A stretch of DNA of 5,943 nucleotides, taken from Methanobacteriota archaeon (lineage in GTDB: Archaea > Thermoplasmatota > Poseidoniia > Poseidoniales > Thalassarchaeaceae). The first letter of the stretch is position 1. Each line of letters starts with the position of its first letter. This document shows positions 1 to 5,943 of the stretch, one piece after another. The position numbers were made by a program, and so were the translations under genes. The stretch lies in the NCBI GenBank assembly GCA_002719615.1, contig PBHZ01000019.1, positions 24,282 through 30,224 of the forward strand, in the 5' to 3' direction. The notes beneath the pieces are model-generated. The model saw only the letters and a program-made list of their open reading frames with translations. It did no database searches and had not been told where the DNA came from.

Positions 1-1932
1 GATCCATTCCCAGAAGATGGTACAGCTTGGTTGGATAATGATGGTGATGGATTGCCTGATTTCAATGGGGTGCCACAATTTAGCGGAGACTTCGAAACAG
101 GTTCTCTAGGTGATTATGACACATTCGGCGATGCTGATTGGAGTGTAGTTGATGCTGCATCATCAATAAGTGGTGCAATTATCAATGGTACTTTCTCCGC
201 ACAATCTGGTGATATCGATAATAGTCAAACAAGTAGTCTTGAAATAGAATGGACTACTATTGCAGGTGATATGTCTTTCGAATACGTAACCTCAACTGAG
301 AATAACTATGATTACTTGAGATTCTATGTTGATGGTCTTCTTCAAGGATCTTGGGCAGGTCAATCTGCAGGTGTTCACGTACAATCATTGACTGCTGGAG
401 TACATACCTTTGAGTGGCAATACTACAAAGATGGTAGTGTAAGCACATATGATGATACAGTATGGATTGATGACGTTACTTTGCCGTTAGTACAGATGTC
501 TAACACAAATAACGATACTGATGACGACAACGATGGGACGCCGGATGACTTCGATGTAGATCCATTGAACCCTTGTGTTGGAGTTGATACTGATGGAGAT
601 GGAATGCCAGATACAGTTTCGACTGGTATAGTTGATATGTCAGGTAACAACGACTCTGCGTTCATAGTAGACTGTAGTGATACCGAAGTAAATCCATACA
701 TGGCTGATTCTGATGATGACGGCGATGGATGGTCCGATGAAGATGAGTTTGCTTGTGGTACTGATCACTTGAATGGAACTGAAATGCCATCAGATTTCGA
801 TAATGACGGTCTTTGTGATATATTTGATGACGATAGTGATAATGATGGAGTAGTCGATACTCTTGATGCATTCCCATATGATGATAGTGAATCTCAAGAT
901 GCCGATGGAGACGGAATAGGCGATAATGCTGATCCTGATGACGATAACGATAACGTTACTGATGTCGATGATGCATTCCCATATGATCCTTCAGAATCTG
1001 AAGATTTAGATGGTGACGGTATTGGTGATAATTCTGACAACGATACAGATGGTGATGGAGTTCCAAATAATGAAGACTCATTCCCAACTGACGATGAAGC
1101 ATCTACAGACACTGATGACGATGGAATTGACGATGAAGCTGATAACGATGACGACGACGACGGATATGCAGATGTTATAGACTGGGCTCCATTAGATTCG
1201 AGTGAATGGCTAGATAGCGATAACGATGGTGTTGGAGACAATGAGGATACTGATGATGATAACGACGGAGTCCTTGATACTGCTGACGCATTCCCGTTAG
1301 ATGCCAGTGAATATACCGATCTAGATGGTGACGGAGTTGGTGACAATTCAGACACTGACAGAGATGGTGACGGCGTAAACAACAACGTTGATGCCTTCCC
1401 TGATGACGGTACCGAATCTAGAGACTTAGATGGCGATGGACTAGGAGATGGCGTAGATGACGATATGGATGGCGACGGTGTCAACAATGATGTAGATCTG
1501 TTCCCTGAAAATTCTCTAGAACAAACTGATAACGACGGTGATGGTATTGGAGACTTCTCAGATGTGGATGATGATAATGACGGTCACTTAGATGAGTTTG
1601 ATGACTTCGACTTCGATGCAACAGAATGGCAAGACTATGATGGTGATGGACTTGGTGACAATAATTCAGACACTGATGATGACAATGACGGAGTTTCTGA
1701 TGTAGAAGAGGATCAATGCGGTTCTAACAGTTTAGATGCTAATTCTCTTCCATCAGATTATGATGGCGATGGAACCTGTGATGCTCAAGATTCTGATGTA
1801 TCCAGTGACACAATTAAGGATAACACACAAGACGATTTAGGTTGGTCTAATGCAGTACCAGGATTCCCTGCATTGTTTGCCGCTATTGCGCTTGTTGGAG
1901 CTGCCTTAATAGGTCGTAGAAACGACGATTAA
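1..1932 (+). CDS. TSP3-repeat cell-surface protein with PGF-CTERM-like tail, 5' partial
   Basis: The reading frame is open from base 1 (DPFPEDGTAW...), so the true start is upstream; 643 residues are visible. Residues about 28-164 resemble a MAM/concanavalin-A-like jelly-roll domain (FETGSL, then YDYLRFYVDG, AGVHTFEWQYYKDGS and TVWIDDV), a type often found in secreted binding proteins. From about 165 to 610 the chain is dominated by DxDGDGxxD Ca2+-binding motifs of thrombospondin type 3 repeats, including a regular 35-residue array at 284-564. Six cysteines (192, 225, 252, 272, 573, 593) and several N-x-S/T sequons fit an exported, possibly glycosylated protein. The C-terminus has a PGF motif, a hydrophobic segment and RRNDD, an archaeosortase-type sorting signal. 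The likely role is a surface-anchored, calcium-stabilised adhesin, matrix or binding protein. The ligand cannot be told, and an enzymatic domain could lie in the missing N-terminal part. Family assignment is firm; function is inferred. Confidence 0.9.
   Translation, partial: DPFPEDGTAWLDNDGDGLPDFNGVPQFSGDFETGSLGDYDTFGDADWSVVDAASSISGAIINGTFSAQSGDIDNSQTSSLEIEWTTIAGDMSFEYVTSTENNYDYLRFYVDGLLQGSWAGQSAGVHVQSLTAGVHTFEWQYYKDGSVSTYDDTVWIDDVTLPLVQMSNTNNDTDDDNDGTPDDFDVDPLNPCVGVDTDGDGMPDTVSTGIVDMSGNNDSAFIVDCSDTEVNPYMADSDDDGDGWSDEDEFACGTDHLNGTEMPSDFDNDGLCDIFDDDSDNDGVVDTLDAFPYDDSESQDADGDGIGDNADPDDDNDNVTDVDDAFPYDPSESEDLDGDGIGDNSDNDTDGDGVPNNEDSFPTDDEASTDTDDDGIDDEADNDDDDDGYADVIDWAPLDSSEWLDSDNDGVGDNEDTDDDNDGVLDTADAFPLDASEYTDLDGDGVGDNSDTDRDGDGVNNNVDAFPDDGTESRDLDGDGLGDGVDDDMDGDGVNNDVDLFPENSLEQTDNDGDGIGDFSDVDDDNDGHLDEFDDFDFDATEWQDYDGDGLGDNNSDTDDDNDGVSDVEEDQCGSNSLDANSLPSDYDGDGTCDAQDSDVSSDTIKDNTQDDLGWSNAVPGFPALFAAIALVGAALIGRRNDD
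850..1692 (+). repeat. Tandem array of eight 105-base TSP3 coding units
   Basis: Eight consecutive units encode about 35 residues each. They start at 850, 955, 1060, 1165, 1270, 1375, 1480 and 1585; the last is 36 residues long. The protein pattern is roughly V..VDAFP.D.SE..D.DGDGIGDN.D.D.DGDG. Unit 5 (1270-1374) has 11 Asp among 35 residues. At DNA level the units have mostly diverged, but units 1 and 2 share an identical 18-base stretch (865-882 and 970-987), exactly one period apart. Units 3, 4 and 8 are the most degenerate: in unit 4 the AFP core reads WAP, and in unit 8 it reads DFD. The array would fold as a Ca2+-dependent rod. Confidence 0.9.
1858..1929 (+). other. PGF-CTERM-like archaeosortase sorting signal
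   Basis: The last 24 codons of the TSP3 protein give PGF, then a hydrophobic stretch of about 16 residues (PALFAAIALVGAALIG), then RRNDD. This three-part layout (short motif, one membrane helix, basic cluster at the extreme C-terminus) is that of PGF-CTERM signals. In haloarchaea these are cleaved by archaeosortase A and the protein is attached to a membrane lipid. No archaeosortase gene is in the window, so processing is inferred from the motif alone. A plain C-terminal membrane anchor is the alternative. Confidence 0.85.
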
Positions 1933-1953
1933 ATTTTATTTAGTCGGACATAA

Positions 1954-1999
1954 CCCCGGGCCAGAATACCTTCTGGTCCTTTGGTCCGGGGCCTTTTTT
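1954..1999 (+). terminator. GC-rich hairpin plus T6 terminator after the TSP3 gene
   Basis: This begins 21 bases after the TSP3 stop codon. CCCCGGGCC (1954-1962) pairs with GGTCCGGGG (1983-1991) over nine pairs, one of them G-U. Inside, AGAA (1963-1966) can pair with TTCT (1971-1974) around a TACC loop. In an alternative inner fold, CCAGAA pairs with TTCTGG. Two C bases and a run of six T (1994-1999) follow. This is the classic layout of an intrinsic terminator. It separates the TSP3 unit from aIF5A. Confidence 0.8.
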
Positions 2000-2006
2000 C
2001 CCTAAT

Positions 2007-2034
2007 GCTGATAAGGCATTGTTCATCCATAGGT
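2007..2034 (+). promoter_or_regulatory. Probable aIF5A promoter and weak ribosome binding site
   Basis: Only 44 bases separate the terminator T-run from the aIF5A start at 2044, so the promoter must lie here or overlap the terminator. The best TATA-like stretch is TGATAAGG (2009-2016), about 30 bases before the start, which would suit a leaderless or very short leader. AGGT (2031-2034) lies 9 bases before the ATG at 2044 and matches four bases of the Shine-Dalgarno consensus. Neither element is strong. Confidence 0.3.
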
Positions 2035-2043
2035 ATGAATCAT

Positions 2044-2430
2044 ATGCCCGGCACAACAAGAGTAGAGATACGTACACTAAAAATAGGTCGCTATGTGGCC
2101 ATTGATGATGATGCATACAAAATTCTTAGTATGTCCAAATCAAAACCAGGAAAGCATGGGTCTGCCAAAGCTAGAATCGAACTAGAAGATATCTTTACTG
2201 GCCAAAAAAGATCACATGTAGGTACTGTTACAGACAATATCCAAGTACCTATGATTGAGAAAGGCTCTGCTATAATAACACATATTCAGGGGAATGAAGT
2301 ACATGCAATGGATAACAAAACCTACGAAACTCTAATACTTCCTACTAGTGAAGAATTTAATTTGGAGGCTGGCAACGAGATTCAATGGATGGAAGCAATG
2401 GGGAGATATAGAATTACTAGAGATCACTAA
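2044..2430 (+). CDS. eif5A: Archaeal translation factor aIF5A (hypusine-containing)
   Basis: This 128-residue protein belongs to the IF5A/EF-P family, which binds the ribosome E site and rescues stalled peptide bonds such as polyproline. Residues about 1-65 form the SH3-like N-terminal domain. They carry the diagnostic loop SKPGKHGSAKARIE, in which Lys37 (in GKHG) is the residue expected to become (deoxy)hypusine. Residues about 66-128 form the OB-fold C-terminal domain (VPMIEKGSA, MDNKTYET, ending GRYRITRDH). Length is normal for archaeal IF5A. I chose ATG 2044 because MPGTT gives a family-like N-terminus and a weak AGGT lies nine bases upstream. An in-frame ATG at 2035 would add only MNH, and the still earlier TTG at 1981 lies inside the terminator hairpin. 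One small oddity is DDDAYKIL, where relatives usually have Pro-Cys before Lys-Ile. It stands between two transcription units and appears to be monocistronic. Confidence 0.96.
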   Translation: MPGTTRVEIRTLKIGRYVAIDDDAYKILSMSKSKPGKHGSAKARIELEDIFTGQKRSHVGTVTDNIQVPMIEKGSAIITHIQGNEVHAMDNKTYETLILPTSEEFNLEAGNEIQWMEAMGRYRITRDH

Positions 2431-2433
2431 CCT

Positions 2434-2450
2434 TATCATATTAAATGATA
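2434..2450. repeat. Short AT-rich inverted repeat after aIF5A
   Basis: TATCAT (2434-2439) and ATGATA (2445-2450) form a perfect 6-base inverted repeat around ATTAA, starting four bases after the aIF5A stop. The stem is AT-rich and is not followed by a clear T-run, so it would be at most a weak terminator. In sequence this AT-rich it may be chance. Confidence 0.35.
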
Positions 2451-2453
2451 TTA

Positions 2454-2469
2454 TTATAGTGAACTATAA
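2454..2469. promoter_or_regulatory. Perfect 7-base dyad in the presumed OPT promoter, possible operator
   Basis: TTATAGT (2454-2460) and ACTATAA (2463-2469) are perfect inverted copies separated by GA, giving the 16-base dyad TTATAGTGAACTATAA. Its right arm, with the TATA-like CTATAA, lies about 30 bases before the ATG of the transporter gene at 2499. That is the expected place for an archaeal TATA box if the message is leaderless or nearly so. No Shine-Dalgarno sequence precedes 2499, which agrees with a leaderless start. A dyad overlapping the TATA region could bind a dimeric repressor; this is inference. Confidence 0.4.
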
Positions 2470-2498
2470 GCATAGATAATCAGCCCTAACCATATATC

Positions 2499-5105
2499 AT
2501 GTCCGATGTACCACGCTCAGCCTATCGACAACCCGTTACTCCCTCGGGTCTAGAATCAATAGAAAAAGGTACATTATCGTGGTTAGATGATGATATGTAT
2601 AATAACCTAAATACCGGAGTTCTTGAACAATATTTAGAAGAGAAAAATCTCCAAGAATCTTTTGAGATTAGTCATTGGGATACAAAGAAAGTACTTATTG
2701 GTATTTTGATTGGTGCGGTGTTTAGTGGAGTTTCAGCATATATCGGCCTTAAAATTGGAATAACTATTGCTGCTGGATGGTATGTTGCATACTTATTGGG
2801 TATGGCATACCAATGGTCTCCATCAGAAGTAAATATAGCAACAAGTGCAACAACTGGAGCAATTAATGCATCTACTGGTTTCGTATTTACTTTTCCTGCT
2901 ATATTCTTGTTAGCTTATTCGGAAGATTACAAAGTAGGTGATGGTTTCCTTATTTCTTCTGTTGATACATTACAATTAGCATTTATTGGTATTATCGCTT
3001 CCATGTTTGCTGGCTTCTTAGGGGTAATGTATTTCATTATTTTTCGTAGAGTTTGGTTAGTAGAAGATCCATTACCAATGCCAGGTTTTGAAGCCACTTT
3101 AAAGATGCTAGATATTGCTTCTGATATTAGTAGCGGTGCTGCTGATACCGCACGTGACTCTCTGAAAACTGTAGGGATTTGGACTGCATTAAGTATGGGT
3201 ATAATGTTCTTAATCGACTATCCATTAATTTGGAGTAGGAAGGTAATGGCTCTTCCCAGTAGTATAGCTGACTGGATTGCTACAAAATTATCTGGAGAAG
3301 AATGGGGATTAGCATCAGTATATACTGAGAGATGGATTCATCAACCTACTAAATTAGATGAAGGAAACCCGCCGTACGAAGGATCAGGCCTTACTCCGTA
3401 TGAATCTTCAAATCCATTTTCATATACATTCCTTGGTTTAGAGATAAGTCCCACACTTTTAGCAATAGGCTGGTTTATGAAATTCCGTGTCGCATTTTTA
3501 GTAAATCTTGGTTCAATAATAGCCTGGTTTTACATTGTACCATTAGTTGTTATAATGGACGTTCCTGTTTATGATTTTGAGCAGCAACAATATTTCAGAA
3601 TTACCGAATATGGAGACATAACCAATCCTCCGGTTTATCCCTTTGTTCAATGGATGGCTTTCAAATCATTAGTTCGCACTATAGCCATAGGTGCTATATT
3701 AGGGGGTGGAATTTTAGGGCTTCTGAAGATGACTCCTACGTTCGTTTCTATCTTTGCCGATATAACAAATGCGTTCAAGGGAGAAAAAGGTGAAGAATTC
3801 ATTGAAACGAAAGGTTGGTATGAATGGCCGCTCAATCATATTCCTATTTTTATGTTAATAGCTTCAATTGCAATGATATTGATTTTTGTCTTAGGAGGCT
3901 TTCCGATAGTTCCGGCAATTTTATTTTCTATTGTGCTACTTTCAACAACATTCCTTCTAGGTGCAATAGCCGTGAGAGTAATGGGAGAAACAGGAATAGA
4001 ACCAGTCTCCGGAACCTCATTTATTGTCTTATTAATGCTCCTTTTAGTTTTTCTAAATTTTCCCGTAGGTCTTTCAAAAGAGGAATCGATATTAATGGCT
4101 CTGGTCGGTACTACTGTTTTCGGATCTGCCATATCTTTGTCAGGAACTGTTGTCGGCGATTATAAAAATAGCCTCTACATTGGGAACCGACCTTATCACA
4201 TATCAAAAGGCAATATTCTAGGCGTTATTCCTGGTGCTATTTTAGGTGCAGGAGTGGCTATATTTCTTTCCAAACTTCTGGCGGAAGGATCTATCGATTT
4301 ACAAGCTCCTCAAGCAAACGCTTTTGCATCATTTACTATAATCCTGGCAGAAGGCCAAGGTGATTGGATAGCATTAGGTCTTGGTTTTGCATTAGGAGGA
4401 TTTATTGAATGGGCTACTGGAATGGGAACTTCATTTGGTTTAGGTATGTATCTCCCGACTCCAATCACATTTCCTATGCTTGCAGGAGGCGCTGCTAGAG
4501 ATTGGTGGGAAAAACGTAGGTTGAATCCCAAGGTAGAGGCAATTAGACTTGAAAAGGGCAATAAAGAGGCTGAAAAAAGTAGAGCCTTATTGTTATTATT
4601 CACGTTTATGATAGCGGCAGGCGCTATGACTGGAGAAGCATTTCATGGGGTAGAATCTGCAATACTTGCTGTAGCAGATGAAATAGAAATTGAACAAGAA
4701 TATGAACCAACAAAGTGGGCTGAAGATACATATTTGGACGAGATTCTAGGAGTAAGTGGAGATAATTTTGATGCTGTAATTTCCTATGCAATAGAAAGAA
4801 ATTGTGAGTATGAACAGAGAATAAGAAATTTAGATGGATTATCAGGTTGTCCTGAAACACTATCTGAAGAATATCTTTCAGGATCTCCCTGTAGTTTGAT
4901 TTCCTCGGAGTCAGTAATTTGTTCTGAATCATTAGGTATTAAGTCATGGTGGCCACAAGCCCGTTTTGCGGTATTCATTGCCGTAAATACCAGTCTAATT
5001 TTTATCATTTATCTTTTATTTAAATCCGCAGGAATCATTGGTATTGAAAATATTGATGAATCAGAACAAAATATAGAAGTGATGGATGCTGAATTGGCGG
5101 ACTAG
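2499..5105 (+). CDS. OPT-family oligopeptide (or metal-chelate) transporter
   Basis: This 868-residue polytopic membrane protein belongs to the OPT superfamily, which imports oligopeptides, glutathione-like peptides or metal chelates using the proton gradient. About 60 soluble N-terminal residues precede the first helix (about 65-85). Family-like segments follow in order: AYIGLKIGITIAA; NIATSATTGAINASTGFVFTFPAI (from 112); GETGIEP (496-502); GDYKNSLYIGNRP (from 553), at the place where relatives usually have GDxxQDLKTGxxxGxxP; and GMYLPTPITFPMLAGG (from 649). The basic stretch 667-695 should be cytoplasmic. The odd part is a polar, acidic loop of about 95 residues (roughly 725-820) before the final helix (821-841), with four cysteines (769, 784, 798, 808). 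By the positive-inside rule this loop faces outward. ATG 2499 is the first start and has no Shine-Dalgarno sequence, suggesting a leaderless message. The next gene begins two bases after the stop. Family is secure; substrate is not. Confidence 0.93.
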   Translation: MSDVPRSAYRQPVTPSGLESIEKGTLSWLDDDMYNNLNTGVLEQYLEEKNLQESFEISHWDTKKVLIGILIGAVFSGVSAYIGLKIGITIAAGWYVAYLLGMAYQWSPSEVNIATSATTGAINASTGFVFTFPAIFLLAYSEDYKVGDGFLISSVDTLQLAFIGIIASMFAGFLGVMYFIIFRRVWLVEDPLPMPGFEATLKMLDIASDISSGAADTARDSLKTVGIWTALSMGIMFLIDYPLIWSRKVMALPSSIADWIATKLSGEEWGLASVYTERWIHQPTKLDEGNPPYEGSGLTPYESSNPFSYTFLGLEISPTLLAIGWFMKFRVAFLVNLGSIIAWFYIVPLVVIMDVPVYDFEQQQYFRITEYGDITNPPVYPFVQWMAFKSLVRTIAIGAILGGGILGLLKMTPTFVSIFADITNAFKGEKGEEFIETKGWYEWPLNHIPIFMLIASIAMILIFVLGGFPIVPAILFSIVLLSTTFLLGAIAVRVMGETGIEPVSGTSFIVLLMLLLVFLNFPVGLSKEESILMALVGTTVFGSAISLSGTVVGDYKNSLYIGNRPYHISKGNILGVIPGAILGAGVAIFLSKLLAEGSIDLQAPQANAFASFTIILAEGQGDWIALGLGFALGGFIEWATGMGTSFGLGMYLPTPITFPMLAGGAARDWWEKRRLNPKVEAIRLEKGNKEAEKSRALLLLFTFMIAAGAMTGEAFHGVESAILAVADEIEIEQEYEPTKWAEDTYLDEILGVSGDNFDAVISYAIERNCEYEQRIRNLDGLSGCPETLSEEYLSGSPCSLISSESVICSESLGIKSWWPQARFAVFIAVNTSLIFIIYLLFKSAGIIGIENIDESEQNIEVMDAELAD

Positions 5106-5107
5106 AA

Positions 5108-5943
5108 ATGTCAAATGTAAATAGACCCATTTTTGCATGGCCTATACTTTTAATCGCTTTGTTTGCTGTTTCATCTGCCGGGGCTATATTGCAATCGATG
5201 GAGGACATACCTCCTTTTCTTAGAGCTTCATGGAGGATGCAAGGTACTTCGATTATCTTATTTCCGTTATTTTTATTTCAAGTTTTAAATTCTAGTGATT
5301 ATAAATTATCTTTTAAGGATGTGAGGTTAATATTCGCTTCTAGTATTTTTTTAGCATTACATTTCGGCTCTTGGGTCTGGTCTTTAGATAATACCAGTCT
5401 TGTACACAGTTTACTTTTTGTTACTTCTCACCCTATAATTATAGTACTAATTATGCCTATATTGGGTAGTTCAGTAAGCAAATCGCATATTATTGGGGCA
5501 TTTTTGGGTGTTTTCGGTGCAATTATTACCTTTGGAGATATTGATAAAGGAGGTGAAATATCATTAATTGGTGATTTTGCAGCATTCATAGGAGCAGTAA
5601 CAGTTGTTGGATATATGTTCATAGGACGTTATTTGCGTTCGAACCGTAAGATGCCTGTCTTCATATATGCGTTTCCTGTTACTCTTGGAGCAGGTATTTT
5701 GTTAGCTCTTTCAGCATTAATCTTCGAACCCGTCACTTTCTCGGATTCTATTCCTGAATACAAATTGTTTGGATGGACTGATTCTGGATGGTTCTTATGG
5801 GTTATTTACCTCTCTGTCGGTCCAGGACTAGCAGGCCATACTGGGATAAATACAGTTCTAAAGTGGTTTCCTCCAATAATGATTTCAGTAATTTTATTAT
5901 TTGAACCCGTTATAGGTGGATTAATCGGTTGGATAATTACAAC
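5108..5943 (+). CDS. EamA-family (drug/metabolite superfamily) transporter, 3' partial
   Basis: The frame is open from ATG 5108 to the window end, giving 278 residues without a stop. Nine hydrophobic helices are visible (about 9-28, 46-60, 73-92, 98-119, 127-143, 151-171, 183-206, 227-243, 257-278) in the two-halves layout of EamA proteins. The first half has the typical HFGSWVWSLDNTS followed by LLFVTSHPIIIVL (residues 85-114). The second half has GPGLAGHTGINTVLKW (238-253) and ILLFEPVIGGLIGW (262-275), both characteristic of the family. EamA proteins usually have ten helices and about 300 residues, so only the last few dozen residues are missing. Members export amino acids, nucleotides or other small metabolites; the substrate cannot be read from sequence. 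The start lies two bases after the OPT stop, with GGCGG (5096-5100) seven bases upstream as a weak ribosome binding site. The two genes are therefore very likely cotranscribed, possibly pairing peptide import with metabolite export. Confidence 0.92.
   Translation, partial: MSNVNRPIFAWPILLIALFAVSSAGAILQSMEDIPPFLRASWRMQGTSIILFPLFLFQVLNSSDYKLSFKDVRLIFASSIFLALHFGSWVWSLDNTSLVHSLLFVTSHPIIIVLIMPILGSSVSKSHIIGAFLGVFGAIITFGDIDKGGEISLIGDFAAFIGAVTVVGYMFIGRYLRSNRKMPVFIYAFPVTLGAGILLALSALIFEPVTFSDSIPEYKLFGWTDSGWFLWVIYLSVGPGLAGHTGINTVLKWFPPIMISVILLFEPVIGGLIGWIIT

Noticed and set aside
31..33. TTG as the start of the TSP3 gene
   Set aside because: The frame is open from base 1 with in-style sequence (DPFPEDGTAW) before it. 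TTG here encodes an internal Leu and no signal peptide follows.
894..1487. Minus-strand open frame of 197 residues, rich in Ser and Pro
   Set aside because: It is the antisense shadow of the Asp-rich repeat array: GAT/GAC and GGT/GGA codons read backwards give Ser, Pro and similar low-complexity sequence. It has no recognisable domain.
850..1692. Regular repeats considered as a CRISPR array
   Set aside because: The period is 105 bases, the sequence codes in frame throughout, and there are no identical short repeats with unique spacers.
1981..2043. N-terminal extension of aIF5A from TTG 1981
   Set aside because: The extension would be translated from the 3' arm of the terminator hairpin and resembles no aIF5A N-terminus. 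The family-like start is MPGTT at 2044.
2434..2450. AT-rich inverted repeat as the terminator of aIF5A
   Set aside because: It has a six-pair AT stem with no T-run following. It is too weak to call a terminator, so it is listed only as a repeat.
3824..4165. Plus-strand 113-residue open frame inside the OPT gene
   Set aside because: It overlaps conserved OPT sequence in another frame, and its translation is Ser/Asn/Arg/Cys-rich without any domain.
1..5943. Search for a new defence, mobile or biosynthetic system
   Set aside because: All four genes belong to recognisable families in ordinary housekeeping, surface or transport roles. I saw no integrase, transposase, terminal repeats, tRNA, nuclease or toxin-antitoxin signature, and gaps between genes are at most 111 bases.

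Overview
The window looks like a core-genome piece of an uncultured planktonic euryarchaeon, most likely Marine Group II (Candidatus Poseidoniales) or a close relative. Three things support this: an archaeal-type translation factor aIF5A with a hypusination site; a large Asp-rich thrombospondin type 3 (TSP3) surface protein ending in a PGF-CTERM-like archaeosortase sorting tail; and an AT-rich genome with very short intergenic gaps and little Shine-Dalgarno signal. The lineage is an inference from gene content and protein style. No rRNA or other phylogenetic marker was compared.

All four genes are on the + strand. Positions 1-1932 hold the 3' part of a secreted, probably Ca2+-binding TSP3-repeat protein, whose start lies before the window. 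A strong GC-rich hairpin followed by six T residues (1954-1999) closes that unit. The aIF5A gene follows at 2044-2430, with only 44 bases between the T-run and its start. A 68-base AT-rich gap (2431-2498) contains two small dyad symmetries and probably the promoter of the next unit. That unit is an OPT-family oligopeptide (or metal-chelate) transporter (2499-5105) and, two bases after its stop, an EamA-family drug/metabolite transporter (5108 to the window end, 3' truncated). The last two genes are almost certainly cotranscribed.

Functionally this is a surface/translation/uptake neighbourhood: an adhesin-like or matrix protein anchored to the cell surface, a housekeeping elongation factor, and a two-gene transporter operon. 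It would suit a heterotroph that takes up peptides. I found no sign of a mobile element, CRISPR array, RNA gene, defence system or other clearly new system. The points most worth a second look are an unusually long four-cysteine loop near the C-terminus of the OPT transporter, a bacterial-looking terminator in an archaeal context, a perfect dyad where the transporter promoter should be, and the architecture of the TSP3 protein, in which matching cysteine modules bracket a regular 35-residue array.
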